Below, piece by piece: positions 44,176-53,569 of a stretch of 64,000 bases of DNA. Below the pieces are notes generated by a model, which was not told the origin of the DNA, searched no databases, and saw only the letters and a program-made list of their open reading frames with translations. The stretch is from positions 1 through 64,000 of the forward strand of contig CAYXIM010000001.1 in the NCBI GenBank assembly GCA_964465385.1, in the 5' to 3' direction. The position numbers and the translations under genes are program-made. The DNA comes from JAAYBY01 sp964465385 (GTDB taxonomy: Bacteria; Bacillota; Clostridia; Saccharofermentanales; UBA5734). How positions within the stretch are numbered: the stretch's first letter is position 1; each line of letters starts with the position of its first letter.

Positions 44176-46476
44176 CTAATAGCTGCGTTTGACATCAATG
44201 ACATCGCTGATGGCCTTGATCCGGCCCAAGACGCGGTCATACTGGCTCTGGCTGGTCACTTCCACCGTCATGATAACCGTGGCTGTCACGTCTTTCATGG
44301 CCATCATCTGACCGGAAATGATCGACACCTTCTCTTCCGCAATGGCATTGGAGATTTCAGCCAGCAGGTGGCGCCGGTCGTAGGCCAGGATTTTTAACGT
44401 CACCTGGTAGGAGGTACTCGGGCTGTCCACGTCCCAGGCCACGTCGATCAGGCGCGAGGCTTTTTCAGCATCCTGGGCCGACTGGCCGGCTGACTCAAGC
44501 AGGTGCCGGATGTTGGGGCAGTCGGTCCGGTGTACCGCCACCCCTTTGCCCCGGGTCACATAACCGATGATGGGATCCCCTGGCACCGGGCTGCAGCAAC
44601 GGGACAAGCGAACCAGGCAGTTGTCGATGCCTTTGACGATGACCCCCTGGTCGGCGGCGGCCCGTTCCCGGCGGCGGCTTTTCTTGGCCTCTTTACTGGT
44701 CTCTTCGGTCAGGATCGAGGTTTTGGGGCTGTGGACCACCTGGTTGGATGCCGTCACACGGTAACCGAGCTTGGTCCGCTCCTCTTCTGGCAGGCTGCGG
44801 ATGTACGCGTCGCGCAGGCGCGTGATGATGCGACCGGCAGAAACCCCGCCGTAGCCGATGGCCGCATAGACATCATCGAGGCTTTGCATCTGGTAGCGCT
44901 TGAGGATGGGCTTCATGAAATTGTTTTTGAGCAACTGAGCCGTTGAAAAGCCCGTTTTCTTGATTTCCCGCTCAACAATGTCGCGCCCCCGGTCGATGTT
45001 TTCCTGGCGCATCTCCTTTTTAAACCATTGGCTGATTTTGGTCCGGGCAGACGCACTCTTGACTTGTTTGAGCCAGTCCCGGCTGGGGCCGTGGACCTTG
45101 TCAGAGGTCAGGATTTCAACGATGTCGCCGTTGTTGAGTTCATACGTCAAGGGAACGATGCGCCCGTTGACCTTGGCCCCGTACATGCGGTTACCCACCC
45201 CGCTGTGGATGCTGTAGGCGAAATCAATGGGCACCGACCCGGCCGGCAAGGACCGCACGTCTCCTTTGGGGGTGAAGACAAAGACCTCATCAGCAACCAG
45301 GCCACTTTTAAGCGACTCCATGAACTCATCGGCATCGCTCATGTCCTTTTGCCATTCCAGCAACTGGCGCAACCAGGCCAGCTTGCTGTCAAAGGACTCA
45401 TCCGGCCGGCCGCCCCCGCCGTCTTTGTAGCGCCAGTGGGCTGCAATGCCATATTCGGCGGTCCGGTGCATCTGCTCGGTTCGAATCTGCACTTCAAAGG
45501 GGATGCCACGTGGCCCGATCACCGTGGTGTGCAGCGACTGGTAAAGGTTGGGCTTGGGCATGGCAATGTAATCTTTGAAGCGGCCGGGCATGGGCTTGTA
45601 GAGCTCGTGGACCAGCCCCAGGACCGCATAGCAGTCTGACACCGTTTGCACGATCACGCGGGTGGCAAAGAGGTCATAGATCTGATCCAGGGTCCTGTCT
45701 TGTTCTTTCATCTTGCGGTAGATGCTGTAAAAATGCTTGGGCCGGCCAACAATTTCAGATTCAATGCCCATTTCCCGGATCTTAACCTGCAGCTGGACGA
45801 TGATTTCCTCCAGGTAACGTTCCCGTTCTGAGCGTTTTTGCGCAATGGCACCAACCAGCTCGTAATAGGCGTCTCCGTCGATGTACCTGAGGCAGAGGTC
45901 TTCCAGCTCCCATTTGATTTTGTAAATCCCCAGCCGATGGGCCAGCGGGGCATAAATGTCCAGGGTCTCACGCGCTTTTTCATATTGTTTCTCTTTGGAA
46001 ACGTTTCGCAAGGTGCGCATGTTGTGCAGGCGGTCGGCCAGCTTGATCAAGACCACACGGATATCTTTGGCCATGGCCAGAAACATTTTACGGAAATTTT
46101 CAGCCTGCAGTTCTTTTTTAGACGTGTAAGATATCCGGCTCAGCTTGGTCACCCCGTCAACCAGGGTGGCAACCACCTCGCCGAACCGTTCTTCAATTTC
46201 TTCAACCGTTTTGCCGGTGTCTTCCACCGTATCGTGCAGCAGGGCAGCCACCAAAGTGTCTTCATCAACCTCCAGGTCCAGCAAGATGGCTGTGACAGCC
46301 AGGGGATGGATGATGAAAGGCTCGCCTGTTGCCCGCCGCTGGTCCTTGTGGGATTCGGCAGCAAAGGCATACGCCTGCAAGATCTTTTCTCCAGCTTGAT
46401 CATCCGAATAGCCCGAATAGCGCCGGATGATCTGGTTGAGAAAACGCTGGTGCGCCTGTTCCTTGGTCCGGGTCAT
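44176..46476 (-). CDS. rel: Bifunctional (p)ppGpp synthetase/hydrolase Rel
   Basis: The 766-residue protein makes and breaks (p)ppGpp in the stringent response. Domains in order are the HD hydrolase (LLHDTVEDTG, H81-D82), the synthetase (NLYQSLHTTVIGPRG), the TGS domain (FVFTPKGDVRSLPAG), the conserved-cysteine region (RCCSPVPGDPIIGY) and a C-terminal ACT domain. Both active sites look intact. The ATG overlaps the recJ stop as ATGA, so the two are coupled. Confidence 0.97.
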   Translation of the reverse strand: MTRTKEQAHQRFLNQIIRRYSGYSDDQAGEKILQAYAFAAESHKDQRRATGEPFIIHPLAVTAILLDLEVDEDTLVAALLHDTVEDTGKTVEEIEERFGEVVATLVDGVTKLSRISYTSKKELQAENFRKMFLAMAKDIRVVLIKLADRLHNMRTLRNVSKEKQYEKARETLDIYAPLAHRLGIYKIKWELEDLCLRYIDGDAYYELVGAIAQKRSERERYLEEIIVQLQVKIREMGIESEIVGRPKHFYSIYRKMKEQDRTLDQIYDLFATRVIVQTVSDCYAVLGLVHELYKPMPGRFKDYIAMPKPNLYQSLHTTVIGPRGIPFEVQIRTEQMHRTAEYGIAAHWRYKDGGGGRPDESFDSKLAWLRQLLEWQKDMSDADEFMESLKSGLVADEVFVFTPKGDVRSLPAGSVPIDFAYSIHSGVGNRMYGAKVNGRIVPLTYELNNGDIVEILTSDKVHGPSRDWLKQVKSASARTKISQWFKKEMRQENIDRGRDIVEREIKKTGFSTAQLLKNNFMKPILKRYQMQSLDDVYAAIGYGGVSAGRIITRLRDAYIRSLPEEERTKLGYRVTASNQVVHSPKTSILTEETSKEAKKSRRRERAAADQGVIVKGIDNCLVRLSRCCSPVPGDPIIGYVTRGKGVAVHRTDCPNIRHLLESAGQSAQDAEKASRLIDVAWDVDSPSTSYQVTLKILAYDRRHLLAEISNAIAEEKVSIISGQMMAMKDVTATVIMTVEVTSQSQYDRVLGRIKAISDVIDVKRSY

Positions 46477-48596
46477 GCCATCACCTCTTGTTCCAGCGCC
46501 CGCGCCAACTTTTGAAAAGTCGGGGATTGCTCCAGGGCCACTTTCTGCCTGACAGGCAACAGGGTCAAACGGGTCTGGGTCAGGCCGCTGCGCTCCTGGG
46601 CCAGCAGCCCGCTTTCTTCAAAGACCGTCAAGATGCGGGACAGTTTAAACAGGTGGATGGTCCGTTGCGCAAAACGGCTCAGCTTCAAGGCCAGGATCAC
46701 CAGGTCAACAGCCTGGGGCTGTTCCCCCAGGTGTTGCTGGAGGTAGCGGTAGGCCTGGCGGTAATCGTCCGGGCCTGGCAAAAGCGCAGCATGGGACAGG
46801 TCTTGCTGGTCGATCCAGCCAGCCAGGTCCTGGCCGTCCCGGTACAGCTGCTCTGCCTGGACCAGGATGGCGGTTTCAATGTGATCCGATTCGTCAGGGT
46901 GCAGGTCCTGGATGTTGAACTGGGCGGATCGCCTGTTGTTCCACACATTCACTTCCAGGTGGCCCATGACATCGACCTGGTCGCCGTCAGCCAGCCAGGC
47001 CGCCAGGCCCGCCAGGCCAAACCCGATACCGGTCAAGCTGTAGCCGCCCGGATCTTCTTGCAAGAGCAGGCGCAGGTGGGCCCCCTGGCCCACCGTCCGC
47101 AGGTTTTGAACCGTCACCCGGCGCAAGAGCAAGAGGGGCGCCGGGTTACCTGCACCAAACGGCTCCAGTTGCTGGATGGCTTCAGCCTGTTCCAAGGTCA
47201 GCTCGGCCAGGTCAACAGCCAAGTCCGCCACCAGTTCAGCCGCCTGGGCCGGGGCATCCATGCCCTCGCCAAAGGACAGGACCGCTTCTTGAAAAGCGGC
47301 CAGCTGGCCAGCCGAGACGGTCAGCCCAGCGGCTTCCTGGTGGCCGCCGAAGCGTGCCAGACAGGCTTGACAGGCTGTCAGCAGCGCCATGAGATCAAAG
47401 GTGCCCCAACTGCGGCCAGAGCCCCGGTAAACGGTACCATCGCGGGTCAGGACGATCACCGGCCGGGCATACTGGCGCGCCAGCCGTGAGGCCACAATGC
47501 CCAGAACACCCAGGTGCCAGCCTTCACCCACAGCCAGCAGGACCTTGTGGTCCCGGTCAAGCAGCTGGGCGTCCAGCTGGTCCTTTGCCTGCTGCACGAT
47601 CGCGTGTTCCAGCTGGCGCCGCTGGTCGTTATAGGCCAGTAGCTGTTGAGATAAAAGCTGGCCTTGCTCAGGATCAGCTGTCAACAAAAGATCTAGGGCC
47701 TGGCTTGCATCACCCAGCCGGCCTGCTGCATTCAAGCGGGGGCAGATGGAAAAGGCCAGGCTCCTGGCGGTCACGGTCTGGCCTTCTGGCAGAGCAGACC
47801 GGATCAGCTGCCACAGACCGGCTGAAGAACCCAAAGCGGGTTCAGCTTGTGTCATCAAGCGGTTGAGCTGGGCCAGGCCCAGGGAGACCAGCACCCGGTT
47901 TTCATCCACCAGGGGGACCAGGTCACCAACGGTTCCCAGACAAACCAGCTCCAGGTGCTGCTGCAGGAACCCGTGTATGGGCACGGCCTGCTGGCAGGCC
48001 TCGATCAGTTTCCAGACCACGCCGACCCCGGCCAGAGCCGCAAAAGGGTAACGGCTGTCCGGGCGCTTGGGGTTGATCACCGCATCCGCCTCGGGCAATT
48101 GATCGGGGCATTCATGGTGGTCAGTGACCACCACGTCAAGGCCGGCTTGTTTAAGCTGGGAAAGGGCCTCATGGCTGGAGATGCCGCAATCCACCGTCAC
48201 CAGCAGATCCGGTTGCCCGGCCAAAACCCGCTTGACGCTTTCTTCGGTCAGGCCATAGCCCTCGGACAGGCGATCGGGTAACACCACCACCGGAGCCAGC
48301 CCATGCGCTTGCAAAAACCGCACCAGCAGGGCCGATGCGGTCAGGCCGTCCACATCGTAGTCGCCGTGGATAACGACCTTTTTTTGTTGTCTGATGGCCT
48401 GGGCAAGCAGTTCGACCGCTCGGTCCATGTCCGGCAACAAGAAGGGGTCGTGGAGGGCATCCAGTGACGGGTTGAGGAAAGCCTGTGCCGTTTCAGGCGT
48501 ATCAAGGCCCCGGGCCGCCAGAAGGCGGTCCAGCAGCGGGCCTTGCCCGCTTGCGCCTGCTTTCAGGCGCCAGGATCGATAACGGTCAACGGTCAC
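46473..48596 (-). CDS. recJ: Single-stranded-DNA exonuclease RecJ
   Basis: The 707-residue protein has the DHH phosphoesterase motifs HGDYDVDGLTASALL, VDCGISS and TDHHECP, then the DHHA1 domain with SGRSWGTFDLMALL and GGHQEAAG, and an OB-fold C-terminal part. It degrades 5' single strands in repair and recombination. I chose GTG at 48596, 8 bases after AGGAGG; the ATG at 48641 lies inside a hairpin with no ribosome site. It is coupled to rel. Confidence 0.95.
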   Translation of the reverse strand: MTVDRYRSWRLKAGASGQGPLLDRLLAARGLDTPETAQAFLNPSLDALHDPFLLPDMDRAVELLAQAIRQQKKVVIHGDYDVDGLTASALLVRFLQAHGLAPVVVLPDRLSEGYGLTEESVKRVLAGQPDLLVTVDCGISSHEALSQLKQAGLDVVVTDHHECPDQLPEADAVINPKRPDSRYPFAALAGVGVVWKLIEACQQAVPIHGFLQQHLELVCLGTVGDLVPLVDENRVLVSLGLAQLNRLMTQAEPALGSSAGLWQLIRSALPEGQTVTARSLAFSICPRLNAAGRLGDASQALDLLLTADPEQGQLLSQQLLAYNDQRRQLEHAIVQQAKDQLDAQLLDRDHKVLLAVGEGWHLGVLGIVASRLARQYARPVIVLTRDGTVYRGSGRSWGTFDLMALLTACQACLARFGGHQEAAGLTVSAGQLAAFQEAVLSFGEGMDAPAQAAELVADLAVDLAELTLEQAEAIQQLEPFGAGNPAPLLLLRRVTVQNLRTVGQGAHLRLLLQEDPGGYSLTGIGFGLAGLAAWLADGDQVDVMGHLEVNVWNNRRSAQFNIQDLHPDESDHIETAILVQAEQLYRDGQDLAGWIDQQDLSHAALLPGPDDYRQAYRYLQQHLGEQPQAVDLVILALKLSRFAQRTIHLFKLSRILTVFEESGLLAQERSGLTQTRLTLLPVRQKVALEQSPTFQKLARALEQEVMA

Positions 48597-48617
48597 TGCA
48601 GACGCCTCCTGTTGCAG

Positions 48618-48656
48618 ACAGGCCCGATATCTGTCAGACATCGGGCCTGTTGGTTT
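48618..48656 (+). repeat. 11-bp hairpin upstream of recJ
   Basis: ACAGGCCCGAT (48618-48628) pairs perfectly with ATCGGGCCTGT (48640-48650) and is followed on the plus strand by TGGTTTTTC. It looks like a plus-strand terminator, although no plus gene ends here. In the minus-strand recJ message it stands 10 bases before the ribosome site. Confidence 0.65.
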
Positions 48657-48735
48657 TTCTTGCTTGTGAACAACCGCCGTGGGTTTGCCTGACAGGCTAA
48701 AACCCTCTTCATCACATCACGGTCATTGTCTTGGC

Positions 48736-48909
48736 TTACCGCTTTCTTTTCCGGGCGGCCTCTGATTTTCGTTTGCGTTTGACGCTTGGTTTTTCGTAGT
48801 GTTCACGTTTGCGAACTTCAGCAAGAACACCGGAACGGGCACAGGAACGCTTGAATCGTCTCAGGGCACTGTCAAGAGATTCATTCTCTTTGACTCTGAT
48901 TTCTGACAT
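48736..48909 (-). CDS. rpsU: 30S ribosomal protein S21
   Basis: The 57-residue basic protein reads [19 protein letters not shown] at the start and ends in a [14 protein letters not shown] tail, the S21 form. It is added late in 30S assembly. GGGAGGG precedes the ATG at 48909. It may be co-transcribed with recJ-rel because no clear terminator follows it on the minus strand. Confidence 0.96.
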   Translation of the reverse strand: MSEIRVKENESLDSALRRFKRSCARSGVLAEVRKREHYEKPSVKRKRKSEAARKRKR

Positions 48910-48956
48910 CTTTTTCCCTCCCCTCACGGCGATATCTAGCTATCCGCCAACCTGAC

Positions 48957-48977
48957 TGCCCCGATCTTGCCGGGGCA
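48957..48977. repeat. Small hairpin in the rpsU leader
   Basis: TGCCCCG (48957-48963) pairs with CGGGGCA (48971-48977) in the mRNA leader of S21, about 50 bases before its start. Confidence 0.5.
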
Positions 48978-48988
48978 ATTCATGCCAT

Positions 48989-49018
48989 ATTATACTAGCA
49001 GGCCACCGCGTTCGTCAA
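48989..49018 (-). promoter_or_regulatory. Promoter of rpsU
   Basis: TTGACG (49013-49018) and TATAAT (48989-48994) on the minus strand are 18 bases apart. Confidence 0.75.
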
Positions 49019-49051
49019 CACCGGGCCATCTGAACCGGCCGCAATGGTCGC

Positions 49052-49393
49052 TTACAACAGCTGCTCTCCCAGGGGCTGGCCGCCCAGCAGGTGAAAGTGG
49101 ACATGCATGACAGTCTGCCCACCATCCACACCGCAGTTGTTGATGAGTCGAAAGCCCGACTGGTCCACGCCCAAGAGGCCGGCCACATGGGCGACAGCTT
49201 CAAGCAGGGCAGCCATGACCTGTGGGTGATCGGCCAGTTCCAGAACATTGGCCATGTGCTGTTTGGGAACGATGAGGACATGGACCGGTGCGGCCGGCCG
49301 GATGTCCCGGAAGGCAAGCACCTGGTCGGTTTCATAAACCACATCCGAGGGGAGTGTCCCCGCGACAATCCGACAAAACAAACAGTCTTTCAT
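49052..49393 (-). CDS. HIT-family nucleotide-binding hydrolase (HinT-like)
   Basis: The 113-residue protein has CLFCRIVAGTLPSDVVYE at the start and the histidine triad HVHFHLLGG near the C-terminus. HinT proteins hydrolyse nucleoside phosphoramidates and can remove AMP from lysyl- or other aminoacyl adenylates. GGAGGG precedes the ATG, which lies one base after the alaS stop. Two zinc-like cysteines (CxxC) are present at residues 4 and 7. Confidence 0.95.
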   Translation of the reverse strand: MKDCLFCRIVAGTLPSDVVYETDQVLAFRDIRPAAPVHVLIVPKQHMANVLELADHPQVMAALLEAVAHVAGLLGVDQSGFRLINNCGVDGGQTVMHVHFHLLGGQPLGEQLL

Positions 49394-49394
49394 G

Positions 49395-52070
49395 CTATCC
49401 CTCCTGGTCAGCCTCCAACAAAAGCGCATCCAGCCGCGCCTGTGCCAGGTGCAAGGCCTGGTCAATGGCTTCTGGTTTTTTGCCGCCTGCCTGGGCCATA
49501 TCCGGGCGGCCGCCACCGCCGCCGCCAGTTAGCTGGGCCAGCTCCCGGATCAGCTGGCCGGCATGCACACCCTGCTGGATCGCCTGCTGTGAAGCCGTCA
49601 CCAGCCACAGGGCCTTGCCCCCGACAGCAGCTGCCAGAACCAGAACCGGGTTTTGGAGCCGGTCGCGGACCTGGTCGGCCAAGAGGCGCAGCTGGGCCAC
49701 ATCCGGCACCTGGACCGATGCCACCAGCGTTTGAATGTTGCCATGGGTCCGGGCCTGCCCTTGCAGCTGCTGAACCAAATCAGCCCGTTTGGCCTGCTGG
49801 TCCTGAGAACGGGCCTGCTTGAGGTCCCGGAGCTGATCGAGCAATTGCTGGGCCCGGGCCAGCAGGTCGGCTGGTTTGGTCTTGAGCAGGCCGCCGAGTG
49901 CTTCGAGTTCGTCTTGCTGCTGCCGCGCCAGCTGCCAGGCCCCCGCCCCGGTCACACCCTCAATCCTTCTGACGCCCGAGGCGATGCCGCTTTCGCTGAC
50001 AAGCCGGAACTGACCCGCTTCAGCAGAGGCCTTGAGGTGGGTGCCGCCACACAGCTCCTTGCTTAAAGAGCCGACCGAAACCACCCGGACACGGTTGCTG
50101 TACTTCTCATCAAACAGGGCGATGGCCCCGGCCTGCCGGGCCTCTTCCAGGGTCATCAGTTCGGTGATAACCGGCTCATTTTGTATGATCATCTGGTTGA
50201 CCGCGTCTTCAACCGCCCGCTTTTCTGTTTCTGTCAGGGGCTGGAAGTGGTTGAAATCGAAACGGAAACGCTCAGGCGCCACCAAAGAGCCCGCCTGGGT
50301 GACGTGTTCGCCCAGAACCGAGCGCAGGGCCCGCTGCAGCAGGTGGGTCGTGGTGTGGTTTCGGGCTGTCGCCAGCCGTTTTTCCCGGTCGACCTGCAGG
50401 GTCACCCGGTCCCCCTGGTGCAAGACCCCATCTTCCACCTGCCCCACATGCAAGATCAGGCCTTCCGGCGTCTGGATGGTCTGCTGGACCGTCAGGGAAA
50501 AGCCCGCTGCGCTGATCTGGCCCTCGTCACCAACCTGCCCGCCCGCTTCGGCATAAAAGGGCGTCTGGTCAACGATCACGGTCACCGTCTCCCCGGCACC
50601 GGCTTCCTGGACGCTTTGCGCCTCTTCTTCCGGGCCTTGGCGGACCAGGGCCAAAACTGTTCCCTGGTCAGACAAGGTGTCATAACCTGTAAACCGCGTG
50701 GCCTTGAGGTCTTTCAAGGCAGCCGGCAGGGCGCCCCGATCCCAGGCTGAGCCTGTTTTTTGGATGAAGGCCTGGCGGGCCGCCTCTTTCTGGCGGTTCA
50801 TTTCGTCCTGAAAGCCCGCTTCATCGACAGACAGGCCCTGCTCCCCGGCAATCTCCCGGGTCAGGTCAAAAGGAAAGCCAAAGGTGTCGTGCAGGCGAAA
50901 AACCTCCTGGCCTGACAGGGCGGTCTGCTTGTTCTGTTTGCTGGCTGCAATCATCTGGTCCAGGATCTGGCCGCCCTGGTGGATGGTCTGCAAGAAGCGT
51001 TCTTCTTCCTGGCGAACAATGCGGACAATGCGGGTCTGGTTGGCCGCAAGGTCCGGGTAGGCTTCAACCGATTCTTCAATGACGGTGGGAACCAGGCGGT
51101 GTAAGAAGGGCTGGTCCAGGCCGATCAGGCGGCCATAGCGGGCCGCACGCCGCAGCAGCCGCCGCAAGACATAGCCACGGTCCTCGTTGGTGGGCACCAC
51201 CCCATCGCTGATCATCATGGTGGTGCTCCGGATGTGGTCGGTGATCACCCGGATGGCCATATCGGTCTGGCTTTTTTCGCCGTAACTGACCTGCGCCAGG
51301 CGACAGACATGGTCTAAAATGGCGCGGATGGTGTCCACTTCAAAGAGGCTGTCGACATCCTGGAGGATACAGGCCAGGCGCTCCAGGCCTGCCCCTGTGT
51401 CGATGTTTTTCTTGTCCAGCGGCGTATAGGAGCCGTCTTCATGGCGGTAAAACTGGGTGAAGACCAGGTTCCAGAATTCAACATAACGGTCGCATTCGCA
51501 GCCCACCTGGCAATCCGGGCTGCCGCAGCCGTGTGCCGGTCCGCGGTCAAAATACAGCTCAGAGCTGGGCCCGCACGGGCCCGTCCCATGCTCCCAGAAG
51601 TTGTGTTCCTTGCCCATGCGGTAAATACGGTCTGTTGCCAGGCCAACGTCCTGGTGCCAGATATCAAAGGCTTCATCATCGTCTTCAAAGACCGACACAT
51701 ACAGGCGATCCTCAGGCATCTGCAACACGTCGGTGCAAAAAGTCCAGGCCCAGGGGATGACTTCTTGTTTAAAATAATCCCCAAACGAAAAATTGCCGAG
51801 CATTTCAAAGAAGGTGCCGTGCCGGGACGTGATGCCGACCCGGTCAATGTCCGGCGTCCGGATACACTTCTGGCAGGTCGTCACCCGCAGGGCAGGTGGT
51901 TTTTCAGCTCCTGTAAAGTAAGGCTTTAACGGCGTCATGCCGGCATTGACCAGCAGGATGGATGGGTCCTGGTGTGGGATCAGGGAAAAACTGGGCAAAC
52001 GCAAATGCCCTTTCGATTCAAAAAACGCAAGAAATTTTTCGCGTATGGTGTTCAGACTCTCTGCTTGCAT
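49395..52070 (-). CDS. alaS: Alanine--tRNA ligase
   Basis: The 891-residue class II synthetase has the N-terminal FFESKGHLRLPSFSLIP and TTCQKCIRTPDIDRVG motifs, the editing domain with the HxxxH motif in NHTTTHLLQRAL and CGGTHLKASAEAG, and the C-Ala domain. AAGGAG precedes the ATG at 52070. The HIT gene follows immediately. A near-consensus promoter is at 52106-52134. Confidence 0.98.
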   Translation of the reverse strand: MQAESLNTIREKFLAFFESKGHLRLPSFSLIPHQDPSILLVNAGMTPLKPYFTGAEKPPALRVTTCQKCIRTPDIDRVGITSRHGTFFEMLGNFSFGDYFKQEVIPWAWTFCTDVLQMPEDRLYVSVFEDDDEAFDIWHQDVGLATDRIYRMGKEHNFWEHGTGPCGPSSELYFDRGPAHGCGSPDCQVGCECDRYVEFWNLVFTQFYRHEDGSYTPLDKKNIDTGAGLERLACILQDVDSLFEVDTIRAILDHVCRLAQVSYGEKSQTDMAIRVITDHIRSTTMMISDGVVPTNEDRGYVLRRLLRRAARYGRLIGLDQPFLHRLVPTVIEESVEAYPDLAANQTRIVRIVRQEEERFLQTIHQGGQILDQMIAASKQNKQTALSGQEVFRLHDTFGFPFDLTREIAGEQGLSVDEAGFQDEMNRQKEAARQAFIQKTGSAWDRGALPAALKDLKATRFTGYDTLSDQGTVLALVRQGPEEEAQSVQEAGAGETVTVIVDQTPFYAEAGGQVGDEGQISAAGFSLTVQQTIQTPEGLILHVGQVEDGVLHQGDRVTLQVDREKRLATARNHTTTHLLQRALRSVLGEHVTQAGSLVAPERFRFDFNHFQPLTETEKRAVEDAVNQMIIQNEPVITELMTLEEARQAGAIALFDEKYSNRVRVVSVGSLSKELCGGTHLKASAEAGQFRLVSESGIASGVRRIEGVTGAGAWQLARQQQDELEALGGLLKTKPADLLARAQQLLDQLRDLKQARSQDQQAKRADLVQQLQGQARTHGNIQTLVASVQVPDVAQLRLLADQVRDRLQNPVLVLAAAVGGKALWLVTASQQAIQQGVHAGQLIRELAQLTGGGGGGRPDMAQAGGKKPEAIDQALHLAQARLDALLLEADQEG

Positions 52071-52105
52071 GGTATGCTCACTCCTTAAGAAACGCTCTCT
52101 GTCGA

Positions 52106-52134
52106 ATTTTACACGAAAACAGGTTCCGGGACAA
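52106..52134 (-). promoter_or_regulatory. Promoter of alaS
   Basis: TTGTCC (52129-52134) and TAAAAT (52106-52111) on the minus strand are 17 bases apart, 35 bases before the start. Confidence 0.7.
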
Positions 52135-52174
52135 CCAAAGCCCTTTAGGGGGCATGCGGGATCACCCGGTTCTG

Positions 52175-52183
52175 TGATAGAAT
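52175..52183 (+). promoter_or_regulatory. Extended -10 promoter of the DUF1015 operon
   Basis: TGA-TAGAAT (52175-52183) gives an extended -10 about 50 bases before the ATG. The -35 is not clear. Confidence 0.5.
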
Positions 52184-52237
52184 GGATAAGCGGCCCGCCC
52201 AAAAAACGACAGATCTCACACCATCGAGGAGCAGCTT

Positions 52238-53569
52238 ATGACGTCTTCTTTTCAGCAGCATAACCCGTCATCGGTCATCCAGATGGCCCAGTGGCTTTTG
52301 CCTGGTGCCGGGGTTGACACAAGCCGCTGGCCTGTGCTGGCCTGCGACCAGCACACATCAGATCCGGACTACTGGGCCAAGACCCGCCAGACCGTTGGCA
52401 AGCAGCCTTCAACCCTGCACGTCATTTTACCGGAAGTCTATCTGGAAACCGAATCGGCCTCAGTCCTGGATGGCCGCATCCAGCGCATTCACCAGACCAT
52501 GGCCCGCTATTTGGCCGAGCAGGTGCTTGAGCCAACCGGCCGTGGCTGTTTTTTGATCGAGCGGCGCACGCCGCAGCGTGCCAGCCGGCTGGGCCTGGTG
52601 GTCACGGTCGACTTGGAACAATACGACTACCGGCCGGAAAACCGGCTCTTGATCCGCGCCACCGAGGAGACTGTTGCCGACCGGCTGCCACCCCGGTCAG
52701 CTATCCGTCAGGCGGCTCTTTTTGAGTGTGCCCATGTGCAGCTGCTCATGGATGACCCCCGGAAAACCGTTCTGGAACCGGTCTTTGCAGCCTGCACAGC
52801 CGGCCATGTGCCAACGGCCTATGACATCACGCTCATGCAAGCGGGCGGGGCAGTCCGGGGCTGGTTTTTGCCTGAAGCTGATGCCCTGGTGTCGCGCATG
52901 CGCGCCGCCATGAACCGGCTGGACAGCCTGGAAAAAGAAGGCCTGCTCCTGGTCGTTGGTGACGGCAACCATTCCCTGGCCGCGGCCAAGGACCATTGGG
53001 ACCGCCACAAGGACCAGCTGCCGGCAGACCATCCGGCCCGGTTCGCCATGGTTGAGGTCATGAACCTGCACGATGATGGCCTGTCTTTTGAGCCCATCCA
53101 CCGTGTCCTGACCGGCATTGGCCCGACCGATTTTCAAAAGGCCCTGATCGACTGGTTTGAAGACCATGCGCCCCAGCTCCTTTGTGAAGGGGCGGCCATC
53201 GCTCAAGATCACGCGGTCCTGGCCCGTGTCTTAACACCGGCAGGCACCCGCTTGCTGACCCTGCAGGGCACGGCTGCTGATCTGCCTGTTGCCCTCATCC
53301 AGCCTTTTTTGGACCACCTGGTTGAGAGCCGGCAATTGAAAATCGATTACATCCATGGCCTGGATGTCTTGCAGGACCTGGTCGACCAGGGCGCCATCGG
53401 CATCGCGTTGCCGGCCTTGCAAAAAGATGCTTTTTTCTCCCTGCTGGCCCAACAGTCCGTTTTGCCCCGCAAAACCTTTTCACTGGGTGAAGCCAATGAA
53501 AAGCGCTACTACCTGGAATGCCGCATGATCACACAAGATGCCGCCCCAGCGGGAAAGGAACGGGAATGA
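52238..53569 (+). CDS. DUF1015-family protein
   Basis: The 443-residue protein carries the DUF1015 marks LACDQHTSDPDYW near the start, SIGN-type EQYDY and the VVGDGNHSLAAAK motif at about 245. The family has been compared with ParB-like folds, and in Clostridium it is encoded beside a class V aminotransferase and SerA. Both of those are encoded 4 kb away here on the other strand. So a role in serine metabolism is plausible, but no activity is proven from sequence. GAGGAG precedes the ATG. It is first in a three-gene operon with coupled starts. Confidence 0.88.
   Translation: MTSSFQQHNPSSVIQMAQWLLPGAGVDTSRWPVLACDQHTSDPDYWAKTRQTVGKQPSTLHVILPEVYLETESASVLDGRIQRIHQTMARYLAEQVLEPTGRGCFLIERRTPQRASRLGLVVTVDLEQYDYRPENRLLIRATEETVADRLPPRSAIRQAALFECAHVQLLMDDPRKTVLEPVFAACTAGHVPTAYDITLMQAGGAVRGWFLPEADALVSRMRAAMNRLDSLEKEGLLLVVGDGNHSLAAAKDHWDRHKDQLPADHPARFAMVEVMNLHDDGLSFEPIHRVLTGIGPTDFQKALIDWFEDHAPQLLCEGAAIAQDHAVLARVLTPAGTRLLTLQGTAADLPVALIQPFLDHLVESRQLKIDYIHGLDVLQDLVDQGAIGIALPALQKDAFFSLLAQQSVLPRKTFSLGEANEKRYYLECRMITQDAAPAGKERE

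Noticed and set aside
46488..47489. Plus-strand open frame of 333 codons
   Set aside because: It lies inside recJ in antisense and shows Gln/Gly/His-rich composition without domains.
52071..52237. Possible T-box leader for alaS
   Set aside because: The gap is only 167 bases, contains two divergent promoters, and has no T-box consensus or specifier-type stem; the tyrS and proS leaders are also too short.
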